Notes: generated by a model from the sequence alone, not told the origin. Shown: positions 37,662 through 50,662, numbered from the stretch's first letter. The stretch is DNA of 64,000 nucleotides from Psychrobacter proteolyticus (GCF_003350005.1 NZ_QLKS01000003.1:496001-560000), one strand, 5' to 3'. Translations and numbers: made by a program.

Positions 37662-38819
37662 CTACGTAATATCACTCAAAGCTGAGTGCATACGATTCAA
37701 CCCTTCCCTCAATATTGCTTTAGGACAGGCCACATTTAGGCGCATCTTTAAATGTCCCTCCTCGCCATATTTAATGCCGGCGTTTAGCTCAACTTTGGCA
37801 GCTCTAAGCGCGTCATACAGCGCCTGATCGTCTTGGCTATATGCTGAGCAATCTAGCCAAATTAGGTACGATGCTTCTGGCCGCATGATTTTAATATCAG
37901 GCAAATGCTCATTTAAAAACTGCACGGTCAATTCAATATTGGCTTCGATATAACTAAGCGCCTGCTCTAGCCACTCACCGCCGTACTCATAAGCACTACG
38001 CATGGCTGTATACGCAAATAGATTCAGCTCGTACTCATCATTTAACTGCTGCTGATGACTGATTTTTTTGATTAGCGCCTTATCTTTAGCAAATATCATA
38101 GAGCCTTTGATACCTGCAATATTAAAGGTTTTGGTCATCGAAGTCAGGCTGATGACGTTGTGCTCATAGCCTTCTGCAAGCGTTAAAAATGGTGTAAACG
38201 TATGATCAGTCAAGGTCAAGTCTTGATGAATTTCATCACTAACAATTGCCACATTGTGCTTTTTACAAATGGTCAGTAGCGCTCCAAGTTCGTCCCTCGT
38301 CCATACACGCCCGCCAGGATTGTGTGGATTGCACAGTAGATAAAGCTTAACCTCATGCTCGATGATTTTGGCTTCGATATCAGCCAAGTCCAAATGATAT
38401 TTACCTTCGACTTCCTTTAATGCAGAGAGCACAAGCTTGCGGCCATTTTGCTCAACCTTGCTCATAAAAGGCGTATAAATAGGATCGTTGACCATTACCG
38501 CCTCGCCTACCTTGGTAAAGACATTCATCATCAGCGCTAGGCTTGGCACGACACCCGGGGAAAACAAGATATTTTGCTTCTCTAACTGCAAGTCATAACG
38601 ACTGCCATGCCAGTTAATAATCGAGTCGTATAAAGCGTCAGTAGGCTTGGTATAACCCAAGATACCATGCTGCATGACTTGCTCAACCGCGCTTAATATC
38701 GGTGCAGCAGCCTTAAAATCCATATCCGCCACCCATAGCGCAATCGTGTCATCGCTATAGTGCCACTTGAGTGAACCGGTATCACGTCTGTCGATTATTT
38801 CATCAAAATTATATTGCAT
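37662..38819 (-). CDS. MalY/PatB-family C-S lyase (aminotransferase fold)
   Basis: PLP enzyme of 385 residues that probably cleaves cystathionine or cysteine S-conjugates. The N-terminus (FDEIIDRRDTGSLKWHY, then WVADMDF) is characteristic of MalY/PatB. The PLP lysine is in SMTKTFNIAGIKGS, with upstream NPHNPGG and SDEIHQDL. In E. coli MalY also represses the maltose system, but no such role is implied here. The gene is monocistronic, about 220 bases upstream of guaA on the same strand. Confidence 0.9.
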   Translation of the reverse strand: MQYNFDEIIDRRDTGSLKWHYSDDTIALWVADMDFKAAAPILSAVEQVMQHGILGYTKPTDALYDSIINWHGSRYDLQLEKQNILFSPGVVPSLALMMNVFTKVGEAVMVNDPIYTPFMSKVEQNGRKLVLSALKEVEGKYHLDLADIEAKIIEHEVKLYLLCNPHNPGGRVWTRDELGALLTICKKHNVAIVSDEIHQDLTLTDHTFTPFLTLAEGYEHNVISLTSMTKTFNIAGIKGSMIFAKDKALIKKISHQQQLNDEYELNLFAYTAMRSAYEYGGEWLEQALSYIEANIELTVQFLNEHLPDIKIMRPEASYLIWLDCSAYSQDDQALYDALRAAKVELNAGIKYGEEGHLKMRLNVACPKAILREGLNRMHSALSDIT

Positions 38820-39185
38820 TGGTACTCTTCTTATTTAGAATAATAATGGTTTGGAACGTCAAAAACACAGCGCAATATGTGCACTATATTATAAATATAC
38901 GCTACGCTATCTGCTCTAGTAGATTAAGGCGTATTCGATTTTTCATAAATAATTAAAGTGCTTTTAGACCTTAATTATCCATTTATCGGCTTAAATAACC
39001 TTCAAAGATATAAAGTAAACATTATTTCAATAATGATTAAAAAATAATGCTACATTAAGGTTTCGGACTCTATCTATCATAAAGTTATTTATGCCAGAGT
39101 GCGCTGATGTTGCCATGATTATAATCTACCAACATCTACCCAAACTATCTAATAAGCCATCAAGGCTAACAAAAAGGAATGAAGA
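38820..39185. other. AT-rich intergenic region upstream of the YadA-like gene
   Basis: About 365 bases between divergent genes. It is strongly AT-rich and carries the ribosome site AAAGGAA before the ATG at 39186. No defined promoter or repeat was recognised. Confidence 0.5.
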
Positions 39186-40004
39186 ATGAAAATGGACTTT
39201 TTACCGAAATCAGTACTAAAGATTAGTGCCCTCACCTTTGCCATTGCCGCAACTGCTTCTTGCACTGCTATGGCAACAGGAACTGACCATCAAACTGCAA
39301 ACGCAACTAGCAGCACCGCTATCACTCTTGGCAACGCTGCCACAACTAGCGGCACCAATGATACCGTTGCTATCGGTAGTCAGGCTAATGCAGGATTAAA
39401 CTCAGCTACTGCCGTTGGCGGTCAAGCTAACGCTGCTGGTCTAGGCTCAACCTCTATCGGTTGGCAATCAAAAGCCACTGCCGAACGTGCGCAAGCATTT
39501 GGTCATCTAGCCAATGCAAGCGGTGTACGCTCTACCGCTGTCGGTGAAGCCGCTATGGCAGGTGGCAATAATGATACGGTTGCTGTCGGTAATAAAGCCA
39601 ATGCAGGTCTAAATTCAGCAACAGCCGTTGGCGGTGAAGCCAATGCCGCTGGTCTAGGCTCAACGTCTATCGGTTGGCAATCTAAAGCCACTGCTGAACG
39701 TGCACAAGCTTTTGGTCATCTAGCCAATGCAAGCGGTATGCGCTCTACCGCTGTCGGTGAAGCAGCTATGGCAAAAGGCGCAACTTCGGTCGCTGTCGGT
39801 AATAAATCTATGGCAGGCGGCATGAACAGTATCGCTATCGGTAATGAGGCAAAAGCATCTAAGGACAACCAAGTCGTCTTAGGTAACGCTGGACAAGTCC
39901 AGTCGAGTACCGCAGCACAATCAGGTACGGTCAGAATCGTCACGATCGATGACAACGGCACTTTAGGTACTATGATGGTTGATTACTACCAAAAAGCTAA
40001 ATAA
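39186..40004 (+). CDS. YadA-head-repeat protein without membrane anchor
   Basis: A 272-residue exported protein. A signal peptide (to about residue 30, AMA-TG) is followed by the left-handed beta-roll repeats of YadA/Hia heads, with units such as STAVGEAAMA, DTVAIGSQANA and NSIAIGNEAKA. A 71-residue block is present twice (residues about 57-125 and 128-196) and nearly identical. Trimeric autotransporters need a C-terminal four-strand beta-barrel; here the protein ends at LGTMMVDYYQKAK, with no barrel or stalk. It may be a secreted or partner-bound beta-roll. No second passenger or barrel gene lies next to it. Confidence 0.85.
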   Translation: MKMDFLPKSVLKISALTFAIAATASCTAMATGTDHQTANATSSTAITLGNAATTSGTNDTVAIGSQANAGLNSATAVGGQANAAGLGSTSIGWQSKATAERAQAFGHLANASGVRSTAVGEAAMAGGNNDTVAVGNKANAGLNSATAVGGEANAAGLGSTSIGWQSKATAERAQAFGHLANASGMRSTAVGEAAMAKGATSVAVGNKSMAGGMNSIAIGNEAKASKDNQVVLGNAGQVQSSTAAQSGTVRIVTIDDNGTLGTMMVDYYQKAK

Positions 40005-40060
40005 TTATAGTTGAGTGGTTAACACTGACGCTATTGTAGTCAGTCATACTCGATAAAATA

Positions 40061-40088
40061 AAAAACCTCGCAATTGCGAGGTTTTTTT
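40061..40088. terminator. Terminator, perfect palindrome
   Basis: AAACCTCGCAATTGCGAGGTTT with flanking A and T runs, after the YadA-like gene. Confidence 0.85.
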
Positions 40089-40292
40089 GGTTTGCTTGGT
40101 GGTGTTTTGGAGTGCTGTGTTAGATTTTGTAGTTATCAAAGTTATTACAAAGCTAGAGCCAATTCTGCCATTTGCTGCTCTATGTAAGTAGACGGTTTCA
40201 GCTAAAGTAGCTTAAAGTAATATTTCTATTCTTAATTCACTTTTTTAAAGATATTACACCCTTTCAAAATCTTAGTAAAAGACTCGTTTAGC

Positions 40293-41075
40293 TTACCAAC
40301 GGTTGTGTTGAAACTGACCGAACCTAAAACTATGTACATACCCAAATCCATCAAGATCAGGAAATAACGTTAAATGTCTTATATCAAAAGTCTCTGCTAG
40401 CTCTTTGAAAGCTAGTTTTTTAAAGGAAGGAGTAATGTTTATGGCTATATATGAATCTATATTATTAGATATAGCTACACTTCCAGACGGTTTATTAGTA
40501 ACTCCGCTATAAAGAAACTGGGCACTTTGAGATGCTATTCTTTTAGAAACTACTGGCGGTTGCCAAACGAATGGATGATCATAACCTTCTAGCTCATTAC
40601 ACACATCCGCATAAGACCTAACTTCAAGCTCATTTTCATATCCTCCAACAAAGTCTGAATGAAATCCGAAAAGTAGCCCATTTTTTTCTTGCTCAGATGT
40701 GCAAGCAAACCATAGACCTATTAACAAATTTCTAGAGCAGTCAAGCAATCTCGTTGCAGCTCCATGATGTTGAAGTTTAGCTAGTAACTCTAGATCTTTA
40801 AGCTCTCTATTATTATCGTATCTATAACCTTGATGAGTAGCATGCTCTAACAAAGACTTCTCATAACTTTGCATAATTTGCTCAGTCACTTCTTTATTAG
40901 TAATTTTCAACCGTCTGTAAGCTGCACTATGAATAGGCCATTGGATATCACTTTGCCCTCTCCAAAAATAAACATTTCTACGATTTGGAGCATGACTCTT
41001 AACTAAGGCTAATAAATCTTCAATGGACTCTGGAGAAGGAACTTTTCCAAACAGCTCACTATCGAAAAACATCAT
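40293..41075 (-). CDS. FRG-domain protein
   Basis: A 260-residue protein with an FRG domain: FWRGQSDIQWPIHS (residues 37-50) and LLAKLQHHGAATRLLDCSRN (residues 98-117), then LIGLWFAC. FRG proteins are scattered in bacteria and phages, often next to defence genes, and their biochemical activity is unproven. The gene starts three bases after the crotonase stop, and its ribosome site (AAGGGGAT) is formed by the last codons of that gene. It is AT-rich relative to its neighbour. The 288 bases after it up to the YadA terminator show no further gene. Confidence 0.85.
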   Translation of the reverse strand: MMFFDSELFGKVPSPESIEDLLALVKSHAPNRRNVYFWRGQSDIQWPIHSAAYRRLKITNKEVTEQIMQSYEKSLLEHATHQGYRYDNNRELKDLELLAKLQHHGAATRLLDCSRNLLIGLWFACTSEQEKNGLLFGFHSDFVGGYENELEVRSYADVCNELEGYDHPFVWQPPVVSKRIASQSAQFLYSGVTNKPSGSVAISNNIDSYIAINITPSFKKLAFKELAETFDIRHLTLFPDLDGFGYVHSFRFGQFQHNRW

Positions 41076-41078
41076 TAT

Positions 41079-41879
41079 CTATATCCCCTTAAACTCAGCC
41101 TCACGTCTCTCAACCATCGCCATTACACCCTCTTTCGCATCTTCTGAATGAAACAGCGGTGGTAGATAGCTATGGATATTAGCCAATGCAGTCGCTGCCC
41201 CATTACGGCTGGCATCTTGTGCTGACGACAATGCGCCTCTAACACCCAAAGGCGCGGCTTTGCAGATCTCTTGGGCTAGCGTCAGTGCGCGCTCATATTC
41301 AGTGCCGTTTGCTACCACTTCACTGACCAAATTCAGCCTATCAGCCGTTTGCGCATCGAATGCTTTACCAGTAAGCAGATATGGCATGGCTTTTTGCCAG
41401 CCTGCCGCTGCGACAAACCGTACCGTCGCACCGCCAAATGGCATGATGCCGCGCTGTACTTCCATTTGTGCAAAGTTACAGTTATCACTAGCGATGACCA
41501 CGTCGCTGTTTAGCATCAGTTCAATAGCCACAGTGAAGCAAGTACCTTTTACCGCGACGACCACAGGTTTGGTACGTAGTTTTCCGCTAATGCCCCATGG
41601 GTCGATTTGATCGTCATTAAACTCAAACACGCCATCGTTTAGCTTGTCCTGTAGCTCTACCAAATCTAGCCCAGCGGTGAAGTGATCTCCATGGGCAAAT
41701 ATTAATGCACAGCGCAAGTTGTCGTCCGCCTCATAGCGAGTCATGGCGTCAGACAGTTGGGCAATCATATGACTGTCAAAGGCGTTGCGTTTATTGGCAC
41801 GATTTAGCCCGACAAGGCAAACATGGCCTTGCGTGTTATAAGTGATGCGGTTTTCTGTGGCGTTACTATCCGTAGTCAT
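41079..41879 (-). CDS. Crotonase/enoyl-CoA hydratase-family protein
   Basis: A 266-residue crotonase-fold protein. The first oxyanion segment is GDHFTAGLDLVEL, the second is around GTCFTVAIELML, then RGIMPFGGAT. Most hydratases have a Glu in each segment; this one resembles the group with Asp in AGLDL, like isomerase- or dehalogenase-type members. The reaction on an acyl-CoA is expected, but which one is uncertain. Directly downstream, and probably cotranscribed, is the FRG gene, an odd partner for metabolism. Confidence 0.85.
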   Translation of the reverse strand: MTTDSNATENRITYNTQGHVCLVGLNRANKRNAFDSHMIAQLSDAMTRYEADDNLRCALIFAHGDHFTAGLDLVELQDKLNDGVFEFNDDQIDPWGISGKLRTKPVVVAVKGTCFTVAIELMLNSDVVIASDNCNFAQMEVQRGIMPFGGATVRFVAAAGWQKAMPYLLTGKAFDAQTADRLNLVSEVVANGTEYERALTLAQEICKAAPLGVRGALSSAQDASRNGAATALANIHSYLPPLFHSEDAKEGVMAMVERREAEFKGI

Positions 41880-42108
41880 GGTTCCATCCTTGTTAAAGTA
41901 ATTATTTGCATATAATGAGTGGTTATATAGTCAAATCTCGATAATTTATCGGTAGAGATTGAGCGATAAGTCACCTTTAATATAGACACCCTCGTTCTAT
42001 AACACAAGCCATAGAGATGACTCGCATAGTGCAAAAATCGATAAAAGTTGACCTCATTTACGATAAGTGCAACTATGTTGCAGGTCTAAGTATGGTTCAG
42101 AGTATTTT

Positions 42109-42864
42109 ATGGAATTTTGGCACGGTTTTTTGCTCATCACTAGCGTACATCTATTGGCTGCGGCCTCACCTGGCCCTGATTTTGTCTTGGTATCGCAGCA
42201 GACGTTGGCAAAAGGTCGACGCACAGGTTTGATCTGTAGTCTCGGTATTACCTTGGGGCTTGCCGTACATATTATTTATTCGGTGTTGGGACTGGCGACT
42301 GTCATTGCTCATTCGCAGCCATTATTGACTACTATTAAATGGTTGGGCGGCGGCTATCTGATTTATTTAGGTTGGCAAGGTATCCAAGCCAAGCCTAAAA
42401 AACCAGCAGATTTAGACACAGCTCATTTTGTAGAAAAAACACATCCTTTGGAAAAAGCAAACCCGCAAGTGGGTTCAAGCGCTCACGTTTCACAAGATGT
42501 GCATGCTAGCCAGACCACACCTGCAGCTAAAGAAGCCACTATCGAAAAATCGTCTAGCAATAGCGAATCTACCTTTGCCACATTGCGTCGCGGATTCCTT
42601 TGTAATGTCTTTAATCCAAAAGCGCCTGTCTATTTTGTAGCTATCTTTACTCTTGTATTGTCGCCTGATATACCGCTTTGGCAATTGGCTATTTATGGTG
42701 TATGGATGATGGTGTTACAGATGGCGTGGTTTAGTACGGTCGTCATGCTACTCTCTATCCCTGCGGTACATCGACGCTTCCAACGATTTGAGCATTGGAT
42801 CGACCGCGTATTGGGTACTGCGATGATCGTATTAGGGCTTAACTTGATATTGCGTCACCGATAA
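42109..42864 (+). CDS. LysE-family amino-acid exporter
   Basis: A 251-residue inner-membrane transporter of the LysE/RhtB family. The start MEFWHGFLLITSVHLLAAAS with PGPDFVLVSQQTLAKGRRTG is the family hallmark. It has about six hydrophobic segments, split by a Lys/Ser-rich cytoplasmic loop (about residues 95-155) longer than usual. ATG 42109 is favoured; a GTG at 42067 adds 14 non-typical residues. Substrate likely an amino acid such as threonine or homoserine; not determined. Confidence 0.85.
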   Translation: MEFWHGFLLITSVHLLAAASPGPDFVLVSQQTLAKGRRTGLICSLGITLGLAVHIIYSVLGLATVIAHSQPLLTTIKWLGGGYLIYLGWQGIQAKPKKPADLDTAHFVEKTHPLEKANPQVGSSAHVSQDVHASQTTPAAKEATIEKSSSNSESTFATLRRGFLCNVFNPKAPVYFVAIFTLVLSPDIPLWQLAIYGVWMMVLQMAWFSTVVMLLSIPAVHRRFQRFEHWIDRVLGTAMIVLGLNLILRHR

Positions 42865-42951
42865 GCGACCGATAAAGCGCGGATAAACAATTAGCAACCT
42901 GCGAAATCTGCTACACTGGTCACTTATATCCATATATCGTAGCCTGACATT

Positions 42952-43989
42952 ATGACAAGTAAGCCCATGACCCGTATTCCAGCAAATAGTACACACAGAA
43001 ACAGATCACCGGCGACCGCGAAGAAACTCGGTCAGCTACATCCGCGCAACCCACATCAGGGTCGCTACGACTTTGCGGTATTGACTCGCGCTTTACCTGA
43101 GCTAGCTGACCATACCATTACCAATCCTAAAGGTGAGTCGACGATTAATTTCTCGGATCATCAGGCTGTTCGCGTGCTGAATAAAGCACTATTGGCGAAC
43201 TATTACGGGGTTAAGTTTTGGGACATTCCTGAAGGCTATCTATGCCCGCCTATTCCTGGACGTGCCGATTATATTCACTATATTGCGGACTTATTGGCGC
43301 AAACTACTCACGTAAACGCCGATAACACACCGCCAACGGGTAAAGAGATTCATGCCCTTGATATCGGTACTGGTGCCAGTGCGATCTACCCTATCGTCGG
43401 TAGTCAGAGCTATGGCTGGCGCTTTACAGCAAGTGATATTGACCCTATTTCGGTCAACACTGCAGCGCTGATTTGTGAAGCCAATCCAAAACTAAAGAGT
43501 GCGGTCAAAGTAAAGCTGCAGCCTGAGCCTAAGTTTATCTTTAAGAACATCATTGGTCGTCAAGATTATTTTGATGTCGTGGTTTGTAACCCTCCATTTC
43601 ATGCTTCATTAGAGGAAGCGATGGAAGCCAATAGCCGAAAGCAGCACAATTTGCAGCGCCATCGTGGTAAGAATGAAAGCGAGCAAATCAGCCGCAGTTC
43701 AACCAAATCAGGCAACGCTGCGCAAAACCTAAACTTTGGCGGTCAGCACAAAGAGCTATGGAGTGAAGGTGGCGAAATTGCGTTCTTGACCAAAATGGCA
43801 AAAGAAAGCCAGAGCTTTGCCGAACACGTTGGTTGGTTCACAACCTTAGTATCAAAATCTGAAAACGTTAAGCCATTGCAATTATTATTAAAGCAGTTGA
43901 ACGTCGCTCAAATGCGTATTATTGAAATGAGCCAAGGTCAGAAAAGCACTCGTGTACTAGCTTGGCGTTTTGATACTGATGAAGAATAG
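42952..43989 (+). CDS. rlmF: 23S rRNA (adenine1618-N6)-methyltransferase
   Basis: SAM-dependent methyltransferase that modifies A1618 of 23S rRNA. The 345-residue protein begins with the basic [17 protein letters not shown] segment typical of RlmF. SAM motif I is [12 protein letters not shown], and the catalytic motif is NPPFHAS, the Asn-Pro-Pro-Phe form of N6-adenine methylases. A parS site and bidirectional terminator follow directly. Confidence 0.93.
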   Translation: MTSKPMTRIPANSTHRNRSPATAKKLGQLHPRNPHQGRYDFAVLTRALPELADHTITNPKGESTINFSDHQAVRVLNKALLANYYGVKFWDIPEGYLCPPIPGRADYIHYIADLLAQTTHVNADNTPPTGKEIHALDIGTGASAIYPIVGSQSYGWRFTASDIDPISVNTAALICEANPKLKSAVKVKLQPEPKFIFKNIIGRQDYFDVVVCNPPFHASLEEAMEANSRKQHNLQRHRGKNESEQISRSSTKSGNAAQNLNFGGQHKELWSEGGEIAFLTKMAKESQSFAEHVGWFTTLVSKSENVKPLQLLLKQLNVAQMRIIEMSQGQKSTRVLAWRFDTDEE

Positions 43990-44014
43990 TCACTAAGCAA
44001 AACTACTAACTTGA

Positions 44015-44028
44015 GTTTCACGTGAAAC
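44015..44028. promoter_or_regulatory. parS site (perfect core)
   Basis: GTTTCACGTGAAAC, identical to the ParB consensus core, immediately beside the rlmF/mntP terminator. Confidence 0.8.
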
Positions 44029-44070
44029 AAAAAAGCACCGTTTTGATATTCAAAGCGGTGCTTTTGTATA
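44029..44070. terminator. Bidirectional terminator next to parS
   Basis: Stem AAAAGCACCG/CGGTGCTTTT, inner stem TTGA-TAT-TCAA; the cassette is repeated after gyrB. Confidence 0.85.
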
Positions 44071-44099
44071 AATACTCAGTAAAAATCTAAATATATTAG

Positions 44100-44723
44100 C
44101 TAAAAAAACATTACTTTTAGACCAATCGCAATAAGCACGATACCGCCCAATGCTTCAGCTTTATCTTCTAGCCATGTGCCCGAGCGACGTCCCAAATAGA
44201 CCCCGAGCCAGCCAAATATAGCGGTTACTATAGCGATAATAAGGCAGGCTAACCACGCGTTCAGTGCCAATAAGTTCAGCGTAAACCCTGCTGCCATTGC
44301 ATCAATACTGGTTGCAACTGCTAACGTAAACATGGTGCGGTGATTGATATGTCCATGCTTACTCGTGGCTGTTACTGTATCACTATCAGTGTTAATAGCA
44401 TCATCATTGACGTCCAGATCATCACTGTCAGTATCTGACTCATCGGCAGTAAACACTTCATAAAGCATTTTCCCACCTAGAGCAATCAAAATAGTGCCAC
44501 CAATCCAAGGTGCGGCAGCGGCCAGCCAACCCAACATTGCCGCACCTAATAAGTAACCAATAAGCGGCATGACACCCTGAGCGATACCAAAGTAAAGCGC
44601 AGCATAGATAGCCAAGCGCAGTACATATTGATGACTATATTTTTGAGCCTTAGCACCCAACCCTATCGACACTGCAAACGCATCCATCGCTAAAGCAATA
44701 GCGAGTAAAATTACTTCAACCAT
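44100..44723 (-). CDS. mntP: Manganese efflux pump MntP
   Basis: Inner-membrane Mn(II) exporter of 207 residues with six hydrophobic segments. The family's two repeated halves are visible: [19 protein letters not shown] near the N-terminus and [20 protein letters not shown] in the second half, each with a metal-site Asp. A central Asp-rich cytoplasmic loop (about residues 88-125) is longer than in E. coli. No Mn-sensing yybP-ykoY riboswitch was recognised upstream. Both sides of the gene carry the same parS-terminator arrangement. Confidence 0.94.
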   Translation of the reverse strand: MVEVILLAIALAMDAFAVSIGLGAKAQKYSHQYVLRLAIYAALYFGIAQGVMPLIGYLLGAAMLGWLAAAAPWIGGTILIALGGKMLYEVFTADESDTDSDDLDVNDDAINTDSDTVTATSKHGHINHRTMFTLAVATSIDAMAAGFTLNLLALNAWLACLIIAIVTAIFGWLGVYLGRRSGTWLEDKAEALGGIVLIAIGLKVMFF

Positions 44724-44773
44724 TTGGTTCCCACAAATTATAATTATTAAGTAATAGCAACGTTAAAAAATGA

Positions 44774-44787
44774 GTTTCACGTGAAAC
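44774..44787. promoter_or_regulatory. parS site (perfect core)
   Basis: GTTTCACGTGAAAC, identical to the ParB consensus core, between gyrB and mntP. Confidence 0.8.
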
Positions 44788-44826
44788 AAAAATACCGCCT
44801 TGAATATCAAAGCGGTATTTTTATAA
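44788..44826. terminator. gyrB terminator next to parS
   Basis: Stem AAAATACCGC/GCGGTATTTT, inner stem TTGA-ATA-TCAA; a sister copy of the element at 44012-44070. Confidence 0.8.
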
Positions 44827-44849
44827 ATTGTCAGTAACCAGTTTCAAAT

Positions 44850-47976
<3,127 letters not shown>

Positions 47977-49188
47977 TTAGTTAGTAAACAGAATCTCACC
48001 TTGTTTCACGTGAAACACATTTGGTTGTAACCAAAGTTCATTAATTAAAGGTAAAATATCATCTGTCAGACTGGTCATGAATACTTGGCAAGGGAGTTGA
48101 GCTAGGGTCGATAGCAGTATTTCTATAGCTCTATCATCCAATTCTGCAGTGATATCATCTAGGAGTACAACAGGGGTTGCTTTCGATGATAAATCATCAT
48201 TGAGTGAGTCACTGCGCTCTTCATCGTTTAGCAACAGTGGTAGTTGCGATAGGCGCAGTGCAGTAATAAGCAGTTTCTTTTCACCGCGAGACAATACATT
48301 TGCTGCCTGCTCTTTTAAAGTCGGTAATTTGGTTTGGATACTATGTGCTGAAGCTGCTGTTCTGTGATCTGTCGTTTGGTCGCTTATAGACTCATCAGAA
48401 CGCCAATGTACATGAATATCAGCACGATGATTGCCTATACGGGTATATCCCAATTGCAAATCCTGCTCTAACCGCTCATTAAGCTGCACATCTAGCGCGA
48501 CACTGGTGTCATAACCAGCGTTATAGCTTAGGCTCAGTTGCTCAGCGTAAGAGGGCAATAGCTGTACGATACTCTTAGCAAAATAAGGCTGCCATTCAGT
48601 AAATACTTGCTCGCGATAATGATGAATCAAAGCAGCATGGTTGCTCAACCCTTTATCCCATGATTTTAGCTCAGTAAGCTGTACTTGAGTTAAATGACGA
48701 GTGCTTTTTAGCAAACTATTGCGCTGTTTTAGGAGGCGTTGGTAAGCCATCCATTGTGGATGAAACCCTTGTTTCATGTGAAACACTAACCAATCTAACA
48801 GCTGTCGACGGCTAGCGCTTCCCTGCTCCAACATATCCATTGTCGATGGATCTATCAGCAATGTAGGTAGCTGCTCTGTTAAGATACTCTGGTTGTAAAC
48901 AGTGGTTTGATTGAGACGTAGGATAGTCGTAGCATCTGCTTGCTTTTGAATAGCTAAAGTACGGCTATCATTGAGCTTAGCATGAACAGTCGTGTTATTT
49001 TGATGATGTTGGATATAACGTTTGGGCTGGTGATGGCGAAAGCTCTTACCTCTTGATAACAAGAATATAGCTTCAAGCAACGAGGTTTTACCACTACCAT
49101 TTGCACCAATAATGATGTTGCAGGCAGCAGGCTTTAAACTAATTTGAGTAAGGTTTCTAAGATGGGATATTTGTAGACGTTCAATCAT
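47977..49188 (-). CDS. recF: DNA replication/repair protein RecF
   Basis: ABC-type ATPase that helps load RecA at gaps and supports fork restart. It has 403 residues. Walker A is GANGSGKTS (residues 28-36), the signature region LSRGEKKLLITALRLSQ, and Walker B VVLLDDITAELD. It is somewhat longer than the E. coli protein (357) because of insertions in the second half. Two parS-like palindromes (48003 and 48771) lie inside the coding sequence, encoding FHVKQG and FHMKQG. Confidence 0.96.
   Translation of the reverse strand: MIERLQISHLRNLTQISLKPAACNIIIGANGSGKTSLLEAIFLLSRGKSFRHHQPKRYIQHHQNNTTVHAKLNDSRTLAIQKQADATTILRLNQTTVYNQSILTEQLPTLLIDPSTMDMLEQGSASRRQLLDWLVFHMKQGFHPQWMAYQRLLKQRNSLLKSTRHLTQVQLTELKSWDKGLSNHAALIHHYREQVFTEWQPYFAKSIVQLLPSYAEQLSLSYNAGYDTSVALDVQLNERLEQDLQLGYTRIGNHRADIHVHWRSDESISDQTTDHRTAASAHSIQTKLPTLKEQAANVLSRGEKKLLITALRLSQLPLLLNDEERSDSLNDDLSSKATPVVLLDDITAELDDRAIEILLSTLAQLPCQVFMTSLTDDILPLINELWLQPNVFHVKQGEILFTN
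48003..48016. promoter_or_regulatory. parS site inside recF
   Basis: GTTTCACGTGAAAC; with flanks it is a perfect 16-base palindrome TGTTTCACGTGAAACA, in the last codons of recF. Confidence 0.8.
48771..48784. promoter_or_regulatory. parS-like site inside recF
   Basis: GTTTCATGTGAAAC, one base from the consensus, coding for part of FHMKQG. Confidence 0.6.
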
Positions 49189-49326
49189 AGTATCGATAGC
49201 CGCCCATTAAAGCCTGCTTATTTAGCAGGCAAAAGTTTATTAAAAACCAATATATAGTACTGAAAATAAAGCTCTTTGAAACGTACTATTTCTATTCAAT
49301 TTTGTTTATTTTTAAAGAAAAACGCA

Positions 49327-50502
49327 CTAGATACGCATTGGCATAATGACATACTGATGGAACTCATCATTTAGTTGATTGACCAATACAGAGGCATTCG
49401 ATTGGCTCATATGCATTTGTAAATCGCCTTGGATGACACCTAATACATCTTGCAGATAAGCAGCATTAAATGACAACTCCATTGGCTCACCTTGATACTT
49501 AGCTTGTATCATCTCGACTGCTTCATCCTGCTCAGCATTATTAGCACGTACTTCGACCATGCCATCGCTAGCAAAATTAAAGACCACACCACGAGATTTT
49601 TCATTACTCAAGATGGCAACACGACGTAGAACATCTGTCATTTTTTCCTGACTAAATAAAGCCAGCTTGTCAGTATTGCTCGGCATCACACGGCGATAAT
49701 CAGGGAACTTACCGTCAATCAAACGTGCGGTAAATGTTACCATCAGATCTTGACTGACCTGTCCTGCACTATCGACATCACCAAATGGCAAACTTACTTG
49801 TAAAAACTCTCGGCCAAAACTTAGGGTGACTACGTTGTCTTGATCACCCAACATTTTACCAAGCTCAGAAGCTAAACGCTCAAGTTCAATCACTGCCTTA
49901 CGCGGCAAGATAGCTTGCATATTGAGATCTTCGCTTACATTGATAACACTACGGGCTAATGCCAATCTATGGCCATCTGTTGCTACCGTGGTCAGTTGCT
50001 GCTGTGAAACGTCAAATAACATACCTGTTAAGTAGTAGCGTACATCTTGAATCGCCATTGCAAACTGCGTTTTGTGAATCAAATCTGTCAGACGATTACG
50101 GCTAATAGTCAGAGGGGTGATATTTTCAGGGTTACCCAAGCTCGGATAGTCTTCGCTTGGCAATGTTCCTAATGTAAAACGACTCTTACCGCTAGTTAAC
50201 AAGCAACGCTCATTTGCTTGAGTTGCTAGATTAACTTGCGCCTGTGCAGGTAACGATTTACAAATATCTTTTAGCTTGGTTGCAGGAAGCGTTGTTGTAC
50301 CTGCTTCTACACAAGCACCAGCAGGCAATTTCAATGTCGATGTCAGCTCTACCTCTAAATCTGACGCTGTTAAGATAAGCTCAGAATCTGATAGCTGTAG
50401 CTTGATATTACCCAATATAACCATATTGTGGCGTTTATCAGCGGCTTTGGCGATCAAGTTGATAGCTTTCAGTAACGATTCTCGATTGATCGATAATTGC
50501 AT
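49327..50502 (-). CDS. dnaN: DNA polymerase III sliding clamp
   Basis: Beta clamp that holds polymerase III on DNA. The 391-residue protein has the three repeated clamp domains, with LPATKLKDICKSLP in domain 1, VATDGHRLALAR in domain 2 and the universal C-terminal end QYVIMPMRI, where MPMR forms part of the protein-binding pocket. It lies between recF and dnaA in the usual origin order, 160 bases after dnaA. Confidence 0.98.
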   Translation of the reverse strand: MQLSINRESLLKAINLIAKAADKRHNMVILGNIKLQLSDSELILTASDLEVELTSTLKLPAGACVEAGTTTLPATKLKDICKSLPAQAQVNLATQANERCLLTSGKSRFTLGTLPSEDYPSLGNPENITPLTISRNRLTDLIHKTQFAMAIQDVRYYLTGMLFDVSQQQLTTVATDGHRLALARSVINVSEDLNMQAILPRKAVIELERLASELGKMLGDQDNVVTLSFGREFLQVSLPFGDVDSAGQVSQDLMVTFTARLIDGKFPDYRRVMPSNTDKLALFSQEKMTDVLRRVAILSNEKSRGVVFNFASDGMVEVRANNAEQDEAVEMIQAKYQGEPMELSFNAAYLQDVLGVIQGDLQMHMSQSNASVLVNQLNDEFHQYVIMPMRI

Positions 50503-50662
50503 GCTTAGTTACTCTTATTTGAATGATTCTTTTATAAAAATTTGTCGTAATGACTCAATAATACCTTGTCTGCTGACGATAATCTACAGAGCATCTGTGC
50601 ACTTGTATTTTCGATATTATAAACCATCTGTATCTACTAAAACACAATGATATCTGGCGCTT

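Noticed and set aside
44724..44849. Manganese riboswitch (yybP-ykoY) upstream of mntP
   Set aside because: The short leader is occupied by parS and the gyrB terminator; no riboswitch core was recognised.
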